A stretch of 64,000 nt of DNA from Thermus filiformis (lineage in GTDB: Bacteria; Deinococcota; Deinococci; Deinococcales; Thermaceae), in assembly GCF_000771745.2 (NCBI RefSeq), contig NZ_JPSL02000039.1:487923-551922 (forward strand), written 5' to 3'. Made by a program: the position numbers and the translations under genes. This document shows positions 1 through 7,814 of the stretch, piece by piece. Below the pieces are notes generated by a model. That model made no database searches. It saw nothing but the letters and a program-made list of their open reading frames with translations, and was not told the DNA's origin. Every line of letters begins with the position of its first letter. Positions within the stretch are counted from its first letter, which is position 1.

Positions 1-1017
1 ACCCTTCCCGAGGCCGTGGGCACCGCCTTCGGCCGGGTCAACCTTTTGGGCGAGCACACCGACTACAACCAGGGCTACGTCCTCCCCACCCCCCTGCCCT
101 ACTCCACCACCGTGGAGGCGGCCCGGGCGGAGGGGGTGGTGGAGGCCTACTCGGAAAACTTGAGGGAGCTCAGGGCCCGGCCCCTGGACGAGGGCCCCCA
201 GGGGGACTTCCTGGACTATCTGGCCGGGGTCGTCTGGGCCCTGCGGCAGGCGGGCTACCCGGTGGGAGGGGCCCGGTTCTACGTGAAGAGCACCCTCCCC
301 ATGGGGGCCGGGCTTTCCAGCTCGGCGGCCTTGGAGGTGGCGGCCCTCAAGGCCTTAAGAAGCCTCTATCGCCTCGAGGTGGACGACAAGACCCTGGCCC
401 TCCTCGCCCAGAAGGCGGAGGTGGAGTACGTAGGGGTGCACTGCGGGGTGATGGACCAGATGGTGGCCGCCCTGGGGGAGCTAGGCCAGGCCCTCTTCCT
501 GGACACCCGCACTCTGGAGTACGCCCTCCTGCCCCTGCCCACGGGCACCCGGGTCCTGGTCCTGGACCCCGGGATCCCCCGCCGGCTGGCCGAGGCCGGG
601 TACAACCAGCGCCGGAAGGAGTGCGAGGAGGCGGCCCGGCTCCTCCGGGTGGCGGCCCTCAGGGACGTGACCGACCTGTGCCTGGTGGAAAGCCTCCCCG
701 AGCCCCTGAACCGGCGGGCGCGGCACGTGGTCTCGGAGAACGGGCGGGTCCTCCAGGGGGTGGAGGCCCTGAAGCGGAACGACAAGGAGGCCTTCGGCCG
801 GCTGATGTACCTCTCCCACCGCTCCTTGAGCCAGGACTTTGAGGTCTCCCTCCCCGAGCTGGACCTCCTGGTGGAAAAGGCCCGGGAGGCGGGCGCCTTA
901 GGGGCCAAGCTCACCGGGGCGGGGTTCGGGGGGGCGGTGGTGGCCCTGGTCCCCGAGGGGATTCCCTTCCAGGAGGCCTTGAGCCGGCTCTACCCCGGGG
1001 TCCGGGTGCTAGGATAA
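1..1017 (+). CDS. galK: Galactokinase, 5' end outside the window
   Basis: Phosphorylates galactose to galactose-1-phosphate with ATP (Leloir pathway, cytoplasm). The GHMP-kinase signatures are all visible: GRVNLLGEHTDYNQG near the N-terminus (sugar binding), the ATP loop PMGAGLSSSAALEVA, the HCGVMDQM segment, and the C-terminal KLTGAGFGGAVVAL. The reading frame is open from base 1 (TLPEAVGTAFGRV), and galactokinases normally carry 10-20 residues before GRVNLLGEHTDY, so the true start lies upstream; the in-frame GTG at 16 is unlikely to be it. The next gene starts 4 nt after the stop, so galK is probably co-transcribed with the formate dehydrogenase genes, an odd functional pairing. Confidence 0.93.
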   Translation, partial: TLPEAVGTAFGRVNLLGEHTDYNQGYVLPTPLPYSTTVEAARAEGVVEAYSENLRELRARPLDEGPQGDFLDYLAGVVWALRQAGYPVGGARFYVKSTLPMGAGLSSSAALEVAALKALRSLYRLEVDDKTLALLAQKAEVEYVGVHCGVMDQMVAALGELGQALFLDTRTLEYALLPLPTGTRVLVLDPGIPRRLAEAGYNQRRKECEEAARLLRVAALRDVTDLCLVESLPEPLNRRARHVVSENGRVLQGVEALKRNDKEAFGRLMYLSHRSLSQDFEVSLPELDLLVEKAREAGALGAKLTGAGFGGAVVALVPEGIPFQEALSRLYPGVRVLG

Positions 1018-1021
1018 GGCC

Positions 1022-2485
1022 ATGACCCTCCCCCTTCTGGACGGGCTTCCTCCCGAGGGGCTCTCCCCGGAGAGGCTCGCGGAGGTCGCCCGCAAGGTCC
1101 ACCGCCCCCTGGCGGAGGTCTGGGGGGTGGTGCGCTTCTACCCCCGCTACGGCGAGGAGAAGGACGGGCGCTACCTGGTGGACGACCCCGTGGCCCGGGC
1201 CCGGGGGTTTGAGACCCTCCTGCGCCAGGCGGACGGGACCCATCCCCCCCTGGGCCTCGAGGCCCTGGCCCCGGTCTTCCTACAGCGGAAACGCGGCCAG
1301 ACCCTGGTGGAGACCCCCCAGGGCCCCGTCCCCCTTTCTGAGCACACCCTCCCCTTCTCCCTGGCCCACGGGCAAAGGCTTTTGCCCCCCGAGCCCCTCC
1401 TCCAGCTGGAGGACTACCGGGCCTGGGGCGGCCTGGCCCTCCTGAAGGCCATGGCGGAGGGGCGGCTGAGCGGGGAAAGGGTGCTAGAGGGGGTGGAGGA
1501 GGCGGGCCTCCTCGGCCGGGGCGGGGCGGCCTTCCCCGCGGCGCGGAAGATGCGCCAGGTGGCCCAGGCCCCGGGGGAGAAGTACCTGGTGGTCAACGCG
1601 GACGAGTCCGAGCCGGGCAACTTCAAGGACCGGTTCCTCCTGGAGCACAACCCCTTCCTGGTCCTGGAGGGGGCGCTCCTGGCGGCCAAGGCGGTGGGGG
1701 CGGGCCGGGTCTGGCTCTACGTGCGGTGGGAGTTCCAGGCCGCCCTCCGCCGCCTCGAGGCGGCCATCCGGGCCCTAGAGGAGGCGGGCCTCCTCCTCCT
1801 GCCCACGGAGGTCTTCCCGAGCGGGGGGCTGTACATCTGCGGCGAGGAGACGGCCCTTCTGGAGTCCATGGAGGGCCGCCGGGCCGAGCCCCGGCTCAAG
1901 CCCCCCTACCCGGTGGAAAAGGGCCTGTTCGGCCGCCCCACCCTGGTGAATAACGTGGAGACCTTGGCCAGCCTCCCCGTCCTCCTGAGGGAGGGGCAGG
2001 CCTGGAGGAGGGAGGAGCCCAAGCTCTTCTCCATCTCCGGGGACGTGGAGCGGCCCGGCCTCTACGAGCTTCCCCTGGGCACCCCCCTGGGGGAGGCCCT
2101 GCGCCGGGCGGGCGGGGAGCCGGAGGCGCTTTTGGCGGTCCTCCTGGGCGGGGCGGCGGGGGTTTTCGTGCGGGACTTCTCCCTTCCCCTCAAGTACCGG
2201 GGCCCCCGGCCCATCGGGGCCGGGGCGGTGGTGGCCTACAACCGGGAGCGGGACCTCTTCCAGGTGATGGAGGGGCTGGCCGCCTTCTTTGCCCAGGAAT
2301 CGTGCGGGAAGTGCTTCCCCTGCGCCCTGGGCACCCAGGTCCAGCTGAGCCTGGTCCAGCGGCGCTCCAGGGACGAGGGGCTTTTGCGGGACCTCGAGGC
2401 CACCCTAAGGGGCAGCCTCTGCGGCCTGGGCCAGAGCGCCTACTGGGCCTACAAGAGCCTTTTGGAGGTGGAAGGTGCGCGTTAG
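1022..2485 (+). CDS. NuoF-like subunit of NAD-linked formate dehydrogenase (NuoE remnant + NuoF)
   Basis: Flavin/NADH subunit that passes electrons between formate oxidation and NAD+. Residues about 160-300 have the NuoF signatures: GRGGAAFPAARK and NADESEPGNFKDR for FMN/NADH, and CGEETALLESMEG. The C-terminus has the N3-type 4Fe-4S ligands C428-x2-C431-x2-C434 and a later Cys in SLCGLGQS. The first about 110 residues look like the helical part of NuoE, but contain no cysteine, so the NuoE 2Fe-2S cluster is missing. It overlaps the next gene by 11 nt and heads a three-gene complex completed by fdhD. The alternative, a partial NADH dehydrogenase or hydrogenase diaphorase, is disfavoured by the molybdopterin subunit and fdhD downstream. 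Confidence 0.85.
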   Translation: MTLPLLDGLPPEGLSPERLAEVARKVHRPLAEVWGVVRFYPRYGEEKDGRYLVDDPVARARGFETLLRQADGTHPPLGLEALAPVFLQRKRGQTLVETPQGPVPLSEHTLPFSLAHGQRLLPPEPLLQLEDYRAWGGLALLKAMAEGRLSGERVLEGVEEAGLLGRGGAAFPAARKMRQVAQAPGEKYLVVNADESEPGNFKDRFLLEHNPFLVLEGALLAAKAVGAGRVWLYVRWEFQAALRRLEAAIRALEEAGLLLLPTEVFPSGGLYICGEETALLESMEGRRAEPRLKPPYPVEKGLFGRPTLVNNVETLASLPVLLREGQAWRREEPKLFSISGDVERPGLYELPLGTPLGEALRRAGGEPEALLAVLLGGAAGVFVRDFSLPLKYRGPRPIGAGAVVAYNRERDLFQVMEGLAAFFAQESCGKCFPCALGTQVQLSLVQRRSRDEGLLRDLEATLRGSLCGLGQSAYWAYKSLLEVEGAR

Positions 2486-3086
2486 AGTAGACGGGCGGGA
2501 AGTGGAGCTGAAGGAGGGGGCCCTCCTTCTGGAGGCGGCCCCGGTTCCCACCCTCTGCTACCACCCCCAGACCGAGACCAAGGGGGTCTGCCGCCTCTGC
2601 ACGGTGGAGGTGGACGGCCGGCTGGTCCCCGCCTGCGCCACCCGGGCGGAGGAGGGGATGGAGGTCCGGACCCAGACCGAGGCTCTGCGGGCCCTGCGCA
2701 AGACGCTTCTGGAGTGGCTTTTCCTCACCACCGACCTCTCTTTGGCGGAGGGGCTACAGGCCCTGGCTCGGGAGCTGGGGGCGGAGCCCGGGCGGTGGGG
2801 CGAGGTGCCCTCCCCCCGGTGGGGGCGCGCCCCCATCCAGGACAACCCCTTCTTCCTGCGGGACTACGCCAAGTGCGTCACCTGCCGCCGCTGCGTGGAC
2901 GCCTGCGGGGACGGGATCATGGGGGTCTACGCCCTCACCCTGGTGGACCGGGGGCTTGCGGCCACCGTGGGCACCCCCCTGGACCTCCCCCTGCCCCAGA
3001 CCCCCTGCGTCTTCTGCGGCAACTGCGTCCAGGTCTGCCCCACCGGGGCCCTTAGGCCCCTGAGCGGGGAGGTGGGCGCATGGTGA
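2475..3086 (+). CDS. Fe-S subunit of formate dehydrogenase (NuoG/FdhA N-terminal part as a separate protein)
   Basis: Electron-wire subunit joining the catalytic centre to the NuoF-like subunit. It has a plant-type 2Fe-2S domain (C28, C39, C42, C54) and, near residues 135-195, two 4Fe-4S motifs of ferredoxin type: CVTCRRCVDAC and CVFCGNCVQVCP. In most FdhA/FdsA proteins these modules are fused N-terminal to the molybdopterin domain; here a stop separates them. The His-Cys3 4Fe-4S motif that NuoG-type proteins carry between the two regions is not present (the stretch EWLFLTTDLSLAEG has no Cys). Start GTG 2475, preceded by GGAGGTGGAAG; overlaps the upstream gene by 11 nt and the downstream one by 7 nt. 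Confidence 0.85.
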   Translation: MRVRVDGREVELKEGALLLEAAPVPTLCYHPQTETKGVCRLCTVEVDGRLVPACATRAEEGMEVRTQTEALRALRKTLLEWLFLTTDLSLAEGLQALARELGAEPGRWGEVPSPRWGRAPIQDNPFFLRDYAKCVTCRRCVDACGDGIMGVYALTLVDRGLAATVGTPLDLPLPQTPCVFCGNCVQVCPTGALRPLSGEVGAW

Positions 3087-5119
3087 CCACCTGCCCCTAC
3101 TGCGGCGTGGGGTGCCAGATCGCCCCCGAGGCCAGGGAGGGGCGGATCCTCCGGGTCCTGGCCCCCGAGCACCTCCCCCCCAACCACGGGGCCCTCTGCG
3201 TCAAGGGCCGGTTCGGCCTGGACTACGCCCTGAGCCAGAAGCGGCTCCTCTTCCCCATGCTCCGGGAGAGGAAGGGGGCCCCCTTGCGGAGGGCGAGCTG
3301 GGAGGAGGCCCTGGACTACGCCGCCTTCCGCCTGGCGGAGATCCTCCGCCGGCACGGGGGCGAGGCGGTGGCCGTCTTCCCCTCGGCCAAAACCACCAAC
3401 GAGGAGGTGTACCTGGCCCAGAAGCTGGCCCGGACCCTCCTGAAGACCAACAACGTGGACCACTGCTCGAGGCTCTGCCACTCCTCCTCCACCGCCGCCC
3501 TTTCCCGGAGCCTGGGCGGGGCCAGCATGACCAACCCCCTGGAGGACATCTGGCGGACCGACCTCTTCGTGGTGGTGGGGTCCAACACCACCGAGACCCA
3601 CCCGGTGATCGGGGCGATGATCAAGAAGCGGGTCCGACAGGGGGCCCGGCTTGTGGTGATAGACCCCCGGTACACGGGGATGGCGGAGGCCGCCCACCTC
3701 TGGCTCAGGCTCCGCCCCGGCACCGACGTCTTCCTCCTGAACGCCATGGCCCGCCTCATCCTGGAGGAAGGGCTTTGGGACAGGGCCTACGTGGAGGAGC
3801 GGACGGAGGGGTTCGGGGAGTGGGCGGAAAGCCTAAAACCCTACACCCTGGAGCGGGCCGAGGAGGTCACCGGGGTGGAGGCCGGCCTCATCCGGGAGGC
3901 GGCCCGGCTCTACGCCACCACCCCCCGGGCGGGGCTCTACTGGGCCATGGGGGTGACCCAGCACACCAAGGGCACCGCCACCGCCCAGGCCCTGGTCAAC
4001 CTGGCCCTCCTCACCGGCCACGTGGGCCGGGAGGGAGCGGGGCTCAACCCCTTGCGGGGGCAGAACAACGTCCAGGGGGCGGGGGACATGGGGGCCCTGC
4101 CCAACGTCTTCCCGGGCTACGTGCCCGTGGAGCCCGAGACGGCCCGGCGCTTCGGCGCGGCCTGGGGAACCTGGGTGCCCGACAAGCCGGGCCTTTACAT
4201 GACCGAGGTGTTTGAAAGGATCCCCGAGGTCCGGGCCGTCTACCTGATCGGGGAGGACCCCATGACCTCCGAGCCCTTCCAGGACCACACCAAAAAGGCC
4301 CTGGAGGGCCTGGAGTTCCTCATCGTCCAGGACATCCTGGAGAACGAGACCACCCCCTTCGCGGACGTGGTCTTCCCCGCGGCCAGCAGCCTGGAGAAGG
4401 AGGGGACCTTCACCAACACCGACCGGCGGGTCCAGCAGGTGCGCCGCATCTTGGACCCCCCGGGCGAGGCCCGGCCCGACCTCTGGATCACGGGGGAGCT
4501 GGGCCGGCGGCTGGCCCGCCTTCTGGGGGAGCCCTGGAAGGAGCTGGCCACCCCCGAGGCGGTCTGGAACGAGGTCCGCTCCCTCCTGCCCGGGATGATG
4601 GGGGGGATCACCTACGCCCGCCTCGAGGCGGAGGGGGTGCGCTGGCCCTGCCCCCGGGAGGACCACCTCGGGGAGGGGGTCCTCTTCCGGGAGCGGTTCA
4701 ACACGCCAAGCGGTCGGGCCCGCTTCTTCCCGGCGGAGTACCACCCCCCCGCCGAGCCCCCGGACGACCGCTACCCCTTCACCCTATCCACGGGCCGGGT
4801 CCTCTTCCACTGGCACGGGGGGACGATGAGCCGCAACAGCCGCCTCGAGGCCGCCTACCCCGAGCTCAAGGTGGAGGTCAACCCCAAGGACGCGGGCCGG
4901 CTGGGCATCCAGGACGGGGAGCGGATCGCCCTGGTGAGCCGGCGGGGGCGGATCGTGGCCCGGGCCTGGGTCACGGACCGCACCCCCGAGGGGGTGGTCT
5001 ACGCCCCCTTCCACTTCGCCGAGGCCCCCGCGAACCGCCTCACCCTGAACGCCTACGACCCCATCAGCCGCATCCCCGAGTACAAGGTGGCGGCGGTGCG
5101 GCTGGAGAAGCTGGACTAA
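3080..5119 (+). CDS. Formate dehydrogenase catalytic subunit (Mo/W-bis-MGD, Cys-type)
   Basis: Oxidises formate to CO2 at a bis-molybdopterin guanine dinucleotide centre. The N-terminus carries the 4Fe-4S ligands C5, C8, C12 and C40 (CPYCGVGC...LCVKG). The active-site motif reads NNVDHCSRLCHSSS, matching NNVDxCxRVUHGPS of E. coli FdhF, with Cys133 where selenocysteine or cysteine binds the metal. Family blocks GSNTTETHP, QNNVQGAGDMGALP and the C-terminal molybdopterin-binding domain (LSTGRVLFHWHGGTMSRNS, RIPEYKVAAVRLE) are present. Length 679 aa fits a catalytic subunit that has lost its Fe-S N-terminal extension, which is encoded by the preceding gene. With fdhD downstream, formate dehydrogenase is much more likely than nitrate reductase. 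Confidence 0.9.
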   Translation: MVTTCPYCGVGCQIAPEAREGRILRVLAPEHLPPNHGALCVKGRFGLDYALSQKRLLFPMLRERKGAPLRRASWEEALDYAAFRLAEILRRHGGEAVAVFPSAKTTNEEVYLAQKLARTLLKTNNVDHCSRLCHSSSTAALSRSLGGASMTNPLEDIWRTDLFVVVGSNTTETHPVIGAMIKKRVRQGARLVVIDPRYTGMAEAAHLWLRLRPGTDVFLLNAMARLILEEGLWDRAYVEERTEGFGEWAESLKPYTLERAEEVTGVEAGLIREAARLYATTPRAGLYWAMGVTQHTKGTATAQALVNLALLTGHVGREGAGLNPLRGQNNVQGAGDMGALPNVFPGYVPVEPETARRFGAAWGTWVPDKPGLYMTEVFERIPEVRAVYLIGEDPMTSEPFQDHTKKALEGLEFLIVQDILENETTPFADVVFPAASSLEKEGTFTNTDRRVQQVRRILDPPGEARPDLWITGELGRRLARLLGEPWKELATPEAVWNEVRSLLPGMMGGITYARLEAEGVRWPCPREDHLGEGVLFRERFNTPSGRARFFPAEYHPPAEPPDDRYPFTLSTGRVLFHWHGGTMSRNSRLEAAYPELKVEVNPKDAGRLGIQDGERIALVSRRGRIVARAWVTDRTPEGVVYAPFHFAEAPANRLTLNAYDPISRIPEYKVAAVRLEKLD

Positions 5120-5204
5120 TACCACCCCATCCTGGCTTGCGCCAGGATGGGGGCCCCGGTAAACCACCCCGTCCCAGCTTGCGCTGGGACGGGGGCCCCG
5201 GCAA
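5120..5204. repeat. Palindromic intergenic repeat, copy A (two tandem 42-bp units)
   Basis: Two adjacent 42-bp units (5121-5162 and 5163-5204) of the form ACCACCCC-arm-CTTGCG-arm'-GGGGGCCCCGGTAA. The arms differ but stay complementary: ATCCTGG/CCAGGAT in unit 1, GTCCCAG/CTGGGAC in unit 2. It directly follows the stop of the formate dehydrogenase gene. A further stem AAGCCTT-tccc-AAGGCTT lies at 5204-5221. Same family as 12139, 18889, 31208 and 62051. Confidence 0.9.
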
Positions 5205-5263
5205 AGCCTTTCCCAAGGCTTCTGATGGGACCACCTATGCGAAGGGGACCGGAGAAAAACGGG

Positions 5264-5315
5264 TATAATGCCCCCGGGGAGTTCCTGGGGTCCAGGCGGA
5301 GGAAGGACCGGAACC
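5264..5315 (+). promoter_or_regulatory. Candidate promoter and ribosome binding site for fdhD
   Basis: A perfect -10 hexamer TATAAT lies at 5264-5269; no convincing -35 sits at 16-18 bp upstream. GGAGGAAGG (5298-5306) precedes the GTG start at 5316. This suggests fdhD can be transcribed separately from the fdh structural genes, downstream of repeat copy A. Confidence 0.5.
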
Positions 5316-6068
5316 GTGTGGGTCTATGAGAAGGGCCGCTTCCTCGAGGCGGGCTTTTCCCTGCCCCGGGAAAGGACCTTGACCCTGTTCGTCAACGGCG
5401 TCCCCTACGCCACCTTGAGCTACACCCCGAAGGAGGAGGAGGCCCTGGCGTTGGGGCGGCTCTACCTGGACGGGGTCATCCGGGGCCTGAAGGACGTGCT
5501 GGGGCTGGAGGCCACCCCGGAAGGGGTGGAGGTCCGGACCCGGACCCCCCTGCCCGAGGGGCCCCTGGTGGAGGCCCCGGGGTGCGGCGGGGGCACCTAC
5601 CGCCCCCGCCCCCTCCGCCCCCTACCCCCCCTTTCCATGGACCCCCAGCTCCCCGTCCTCCTGGTGCAGACCCTCCAGGCCCGGGCCGAGGAGTACGCCC
5701 GCACCCGGGGGGTCCACTCCGCCGCTCTCTTTGACCCCCAGGGGAACTTCCTTCTCCTGGCGGAGGACATAAGCCGCCACAACGCCCTGGACCGGCTGGC
5801 GGGGAAGGCCCTCCTCCAGGGCCTCGAGAGCCCCTTCCTGGTGGCGGCGAGCGGCCGGGCCTCCATGGAGATGGTCCTGAAGAGCGTGGCTCTGGGGGCG
5901 GTCCTCCTGGCCAGCCGGACCGGGGCCACGGACCGGGCGGTGGGCCTGGCCCGGTCCTACGGCCTGGCCCTGGCCTGCTACGTCCGGCCCACCGGGTACC
6001 GGCTTTACGCGGGAAAGGAACGCTTCAAGAGCGGAACTCCGCCTCCAAAGCCCTCAGGCGCTCCGTGA
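5316..6068 (+). CDS. fdhD: Formate dehydrogenase accessory sulfurtransferase FdhD
   Basis: FdhD moves sulfur to the molybdenum cofactor of formate dehydrogenase, which is required for activity. The protein (250 aa) shows family blocks VNGVPYATLSYTP near the N-terminus, RGVHSAALFD, EDISRHNALDRLAGKAL, ASGRASMEMVLKS and SRTGATDRAVGLA. The sulfur-carrying loop reads APGCGGGT: one cysteine (C90) where E. coli FdhD has CxxC; single-Cys versions are known in the family. The start chosen is GTG 5316 (WVYEKG) behind GGAGGAAGG; a longer frame upstream runs through the -10 element. Its 3' end overlaps the 3' end of the opposite fructose-bisphosphatase gene by 44 bp. Confidence 0.88.
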   Translation: MWVYEKGRFLEAGFSLPRERTLTLFVNGVPYATLSYTPKEEEALALGRLYLDGVIRGLKDVLGLEATPEGVEVRTRTPLPEGPLVEAPGCGGGTYRPRPLRPLPPLSMDPQLPVLLVQTLQARAEEYARTRGVHSAALFDPQGNFLLLAEDISRHNALDRLAGKALLQGLESPFLVAASGRASMEMVLKSVALGAVLLASRTGATDRAVGLARSYGLALACYVRPTGYRLYAGKERFKSGTPPPKPSGAP

Positions 6069-7119
6069 TCCCGGTGTACTCCAGCTCCTCCATGGGGAGC
6101 ATGGCGGGGCCGTAGAACCCCTGGCGGCGCATCTCCACCGCCTTCTCCACCGCCCGGGCCCGGATGGGCTCCCAGGCGGGGTCGGCGAAGAGGTCTATCG
6201 GCCCGGTAAGCCGCCCCTCCCGCAGGGAAAAGCCCAAAGCCGCCACCATGGGGATGCAGAAGAAGCTGGTGGCCGGGGTGTTGGCGGGGACGGGCATGAG
6301 GGGAAGGTGGTGGCTCCCCCGGGTGTTGCCCGCCACGAAGGGGACGAGGCCAAAGGGCGGCCCCAGCTCCTCGGTGGCGGGGAAGATCTTCTGCGTGCGG
6401 ACGATGGCCACGGGGTCGTCCTTGCCCACGTACCGGCCCGCGATGTTCCTGAGGCGGGTGGTGCTCACCACCGCCGCCACCTCCTCCGGATAGCGGCGGG
6501 ACCAGATGGACTGGATCACGTACCGGTGCGGGTCGCGAAGGAGGGTGGCCAGGTCGTACAGCCGTTCGGGGGCCTCGAGGTCTATGAAGGTGTCCCGCTC
6601 CGTCTTGGTCACGTCCAGGACGCGGAAGCGGAAGCCGGGGCGGAGCTCCGGGGAAAGGAGAAGCCCGGAGGAGTACATGGGGTCGGCGAAGGCCAGGTAC
6701 AGGGGGAGGTTGAAGGCCCCGGGCTCGGTCTTGTCCGCGGCCAGGACCACCAAGGGCTCGGAGGGCCGCTCCTCAAAGACCATCTCCGCCACCTGGGGGC
6801 CCAGGCCGTGGAGGTTGCCGGTGAAGGCGTCCTTCAGGAGGTCCTGCCCCGCCCCGTACAGCCCCTCCCGCTTGGCCACCTCCGTCCCCTCTTGGAAGGC
6901 CCGCCAGGCGAGGGCGTGGATCTCCGGGTCCCCCGGCCCCCGGTCGTGGGTGAGGAGGAGGACGATGTCGTCCCCCACGTGGAAGACGTACCGGTCTAGG
7001 TAAAGCCCCCGCCCCTCTTCCAGGACCGCCTCCACCCGGGAAAGAACGCCCCGGCTCGGGGCGGTGTGCCCCGCCAAAGCCCCGATATCCGCCTTTAGGA
7101 CACTGACCGTGACGCGCAT
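6025..7119 (-). CDS. fbp: Fructose-1,6-bisphosphatase, class V (FBP aldolase/phosphatase type)
   Basis: Gluconeogenic enzyme of the archaeal/thermophile type that hydrolyses fructose-1,6-bisphosphate; members of the family are often bifunctional aldolase/phosphatases. Diagnostic stretches: VTVSVLKADIGALAGH at the N-terminus (metal binding), LLTHDRG, GNLHGLGPQVAEM, YLAFADPMYSSGLLL, FVAGNTRGSHHLPLMP and the C-terminal QGFYGPAMLPMEELEYT. Length 364 aa equals the family norm. The start is ATG 7119, with AAAGGGGG 6 nt upstream; an in-frame ATG 36 nt upstream lacks a site. The gene is monocistronic and its ribosome binding site lies in one arm of a perfect inverted repeat (see 7123-7173). Confidence 0.92.
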   Translation of the reverse strand: MRVTVSVLKADIGALAGHTAPSRGVLSRVEAVLEEGRGLYLDRYVFHVGDDIVLLLTHDRGPGDPEIHALAWRAFQEGTEVAKREGLYGAGQDLLKDAFTGNLHGLGPQVAEMVFEERPSEPLVVLAADKTEPGAFNLPLYLAFADPMYSSGLLLSPELRPGFRFRVLDVTKTERDTFIDLEAPERLYDLATLLRDPHRYVIQSIWSRRYPEEVAAVVSTTRLRNIAGRYVGKDDPVAIVRTQKIFPATEELGPPFGLVPFVAGNTRGSHHLPLMPVPANTPATSFFCIPMVAALGFSLREGRLTGPIDLFADPAWEPIRARAVEKAVEMRRQGFYGPAMLPMEELEYTGITERLRALEAEFRS

Positions 7120-7122
7120 ACT

Positions 7123-7173
7123 GCCCCCTTTCGTGAACCGCCTTTTCGTTTCCATGCTTCCACGAAAGGGGGC
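7123..7173. promoter_or_regulatory. Perfect 13-bp inverted repeat in the fbp leader
   Basis: GCCCCCTTTCGTG (7123-7135) and its exact complement (7161-7173) flank 25 nt. On the fbp strand the proximal arm contains the Shine-Dalgarno AAAGGGGG, so an RNA hairpin would hide it. A possible -35 TTGACC lies at 7178-7183; if that promoter is used, the distal arm falls in the spacer and the repeat would act as a DNA operator instead. Confidence 0.6.
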
Positions 7174-7189
7174 GCCGGGTCAAGGGGCC

Positions 7190-7217
7190 GGCCACCCCGG
7201 GCCAAGCCGGGGTGGCC
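7190..7217. terminator. Stem-loop directly after the PepSY-TM gene stop
   Basis: Perfect 11-bp stem GGCCACCCCGG / CCGGGGTGGCC with a 6-nt loop, abutting the stop of the minus-strand gene ending at 7218. No T tract follows, so termination is an inference from position. The arms end in CCACCCC/GGGGTGG like the interspersed palindromic repeats, so it may be a degenerate copy. Confidence 0.45.
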
Positions 7218-7814
7218 TCAGCGGGCGGCCAAGAAGAACCACACCAGCATGCCCCCACCCCCCAGGACCAGGGTGAGGAGGCTCGCCAAACGGACGCGGC
7301 GGATGAAGAGGCCCATCAAAAGGCCGGTGAGGGAGACCACGGCCAGGAAGAGGGCGCTCAGGTCCAGGAAGAGGCCGTAGCGGGCCCCCGCGTCCCGGCC
7401 CTTGTGCAGGTCGTTCAGGACCCCCACCAGGCCCTGGCTGGTCACGGTGAGCTGGTAGGCGCCGGTCTTGACGTTCACGAAGGCGTCCGCCGCGTACCCA
7501 GGGGCGCGGAAGCTGAAGAAGGCCTCCTCGCCCGAAAGCCCGTGCTCCGCCACCCGGCCCCTTAGGCCGTGCCGGGCCCTCAGCTCCTCGGCCATGGAAA
7601 GGAGGTCGGGGGGGTTGGCCGGGGCCACCAGATGGCCCTGGAGGCGCTCCGTCCTCTCCCCGCCGAACCACTCGGGGTGGTTCAAGGTGAGGCCGGTGAG
7701 GGCGAAGAAGAGGATGGCCAGAAAGCTGAGCATGGAGAGGTAGAGGTGGAGGGTGCGGGCCCAGGCGTAGGCCCGGCTGAGGAGGGGTCTGGGCCTAGGC
7801 CTTGTGGTAGTCAA
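7218..7814 (-). CDS. PepSY-associated transmembrane protein
   Basis: Small membrane protein of the PepSY-TM class (198 aa). One hydrophobic segment spans about residues 25-44 (HLYLSMLSFLAILFFALTGLTLNHPEWF) and two more fall at about 147-170 and 174-195; the stretch between 45 and 140 is extracytoplasmic and contains the family-typical NDLHKGR motif before the second helix. PepSY-TM proteins are linked to extracytoplasmic electron transfer and iron reduction. Start TTG at 7814 overlaps the upstream DUF2271 gene by 20 nt. Last gene of the apbE-DUF2271-PepSY operon; a stem-loop abuts the stop. Confidence 0.75.
   Translation of the reverse strand: MTTTRPRPRPLLSRAYAWARTLHLYLSMLSFLAILFFALTGLTLNHPEWFGGERTERLQGHLVAPANPPDLLSMAEELRARHGLRGRVAEHGLSGEEAFFSFRAPGYAADAFVNVKTGAYQLTVTSQGLVGVLNDLHKGRDAGARYGLFLDLSALFLAVVSLTGLLMGLFIRRVRLASLLTLVLGGGGMLVWFFLAAR

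Noticed and set aside
366..914. Long antisense open frames over galK, and similar ones over most genes
   Set aside because: High GC at third positions removes stops on the other strand; compositions are extreme (Arg/Gly/Pro) and no domain is readable.
5120..5204. A standard Rho-independent terminator after the fdh operon
   Set aside because: The hairpins belong to a dispersed repeat family with a conserved core and have no T tract; a termination role is possible but secondary.
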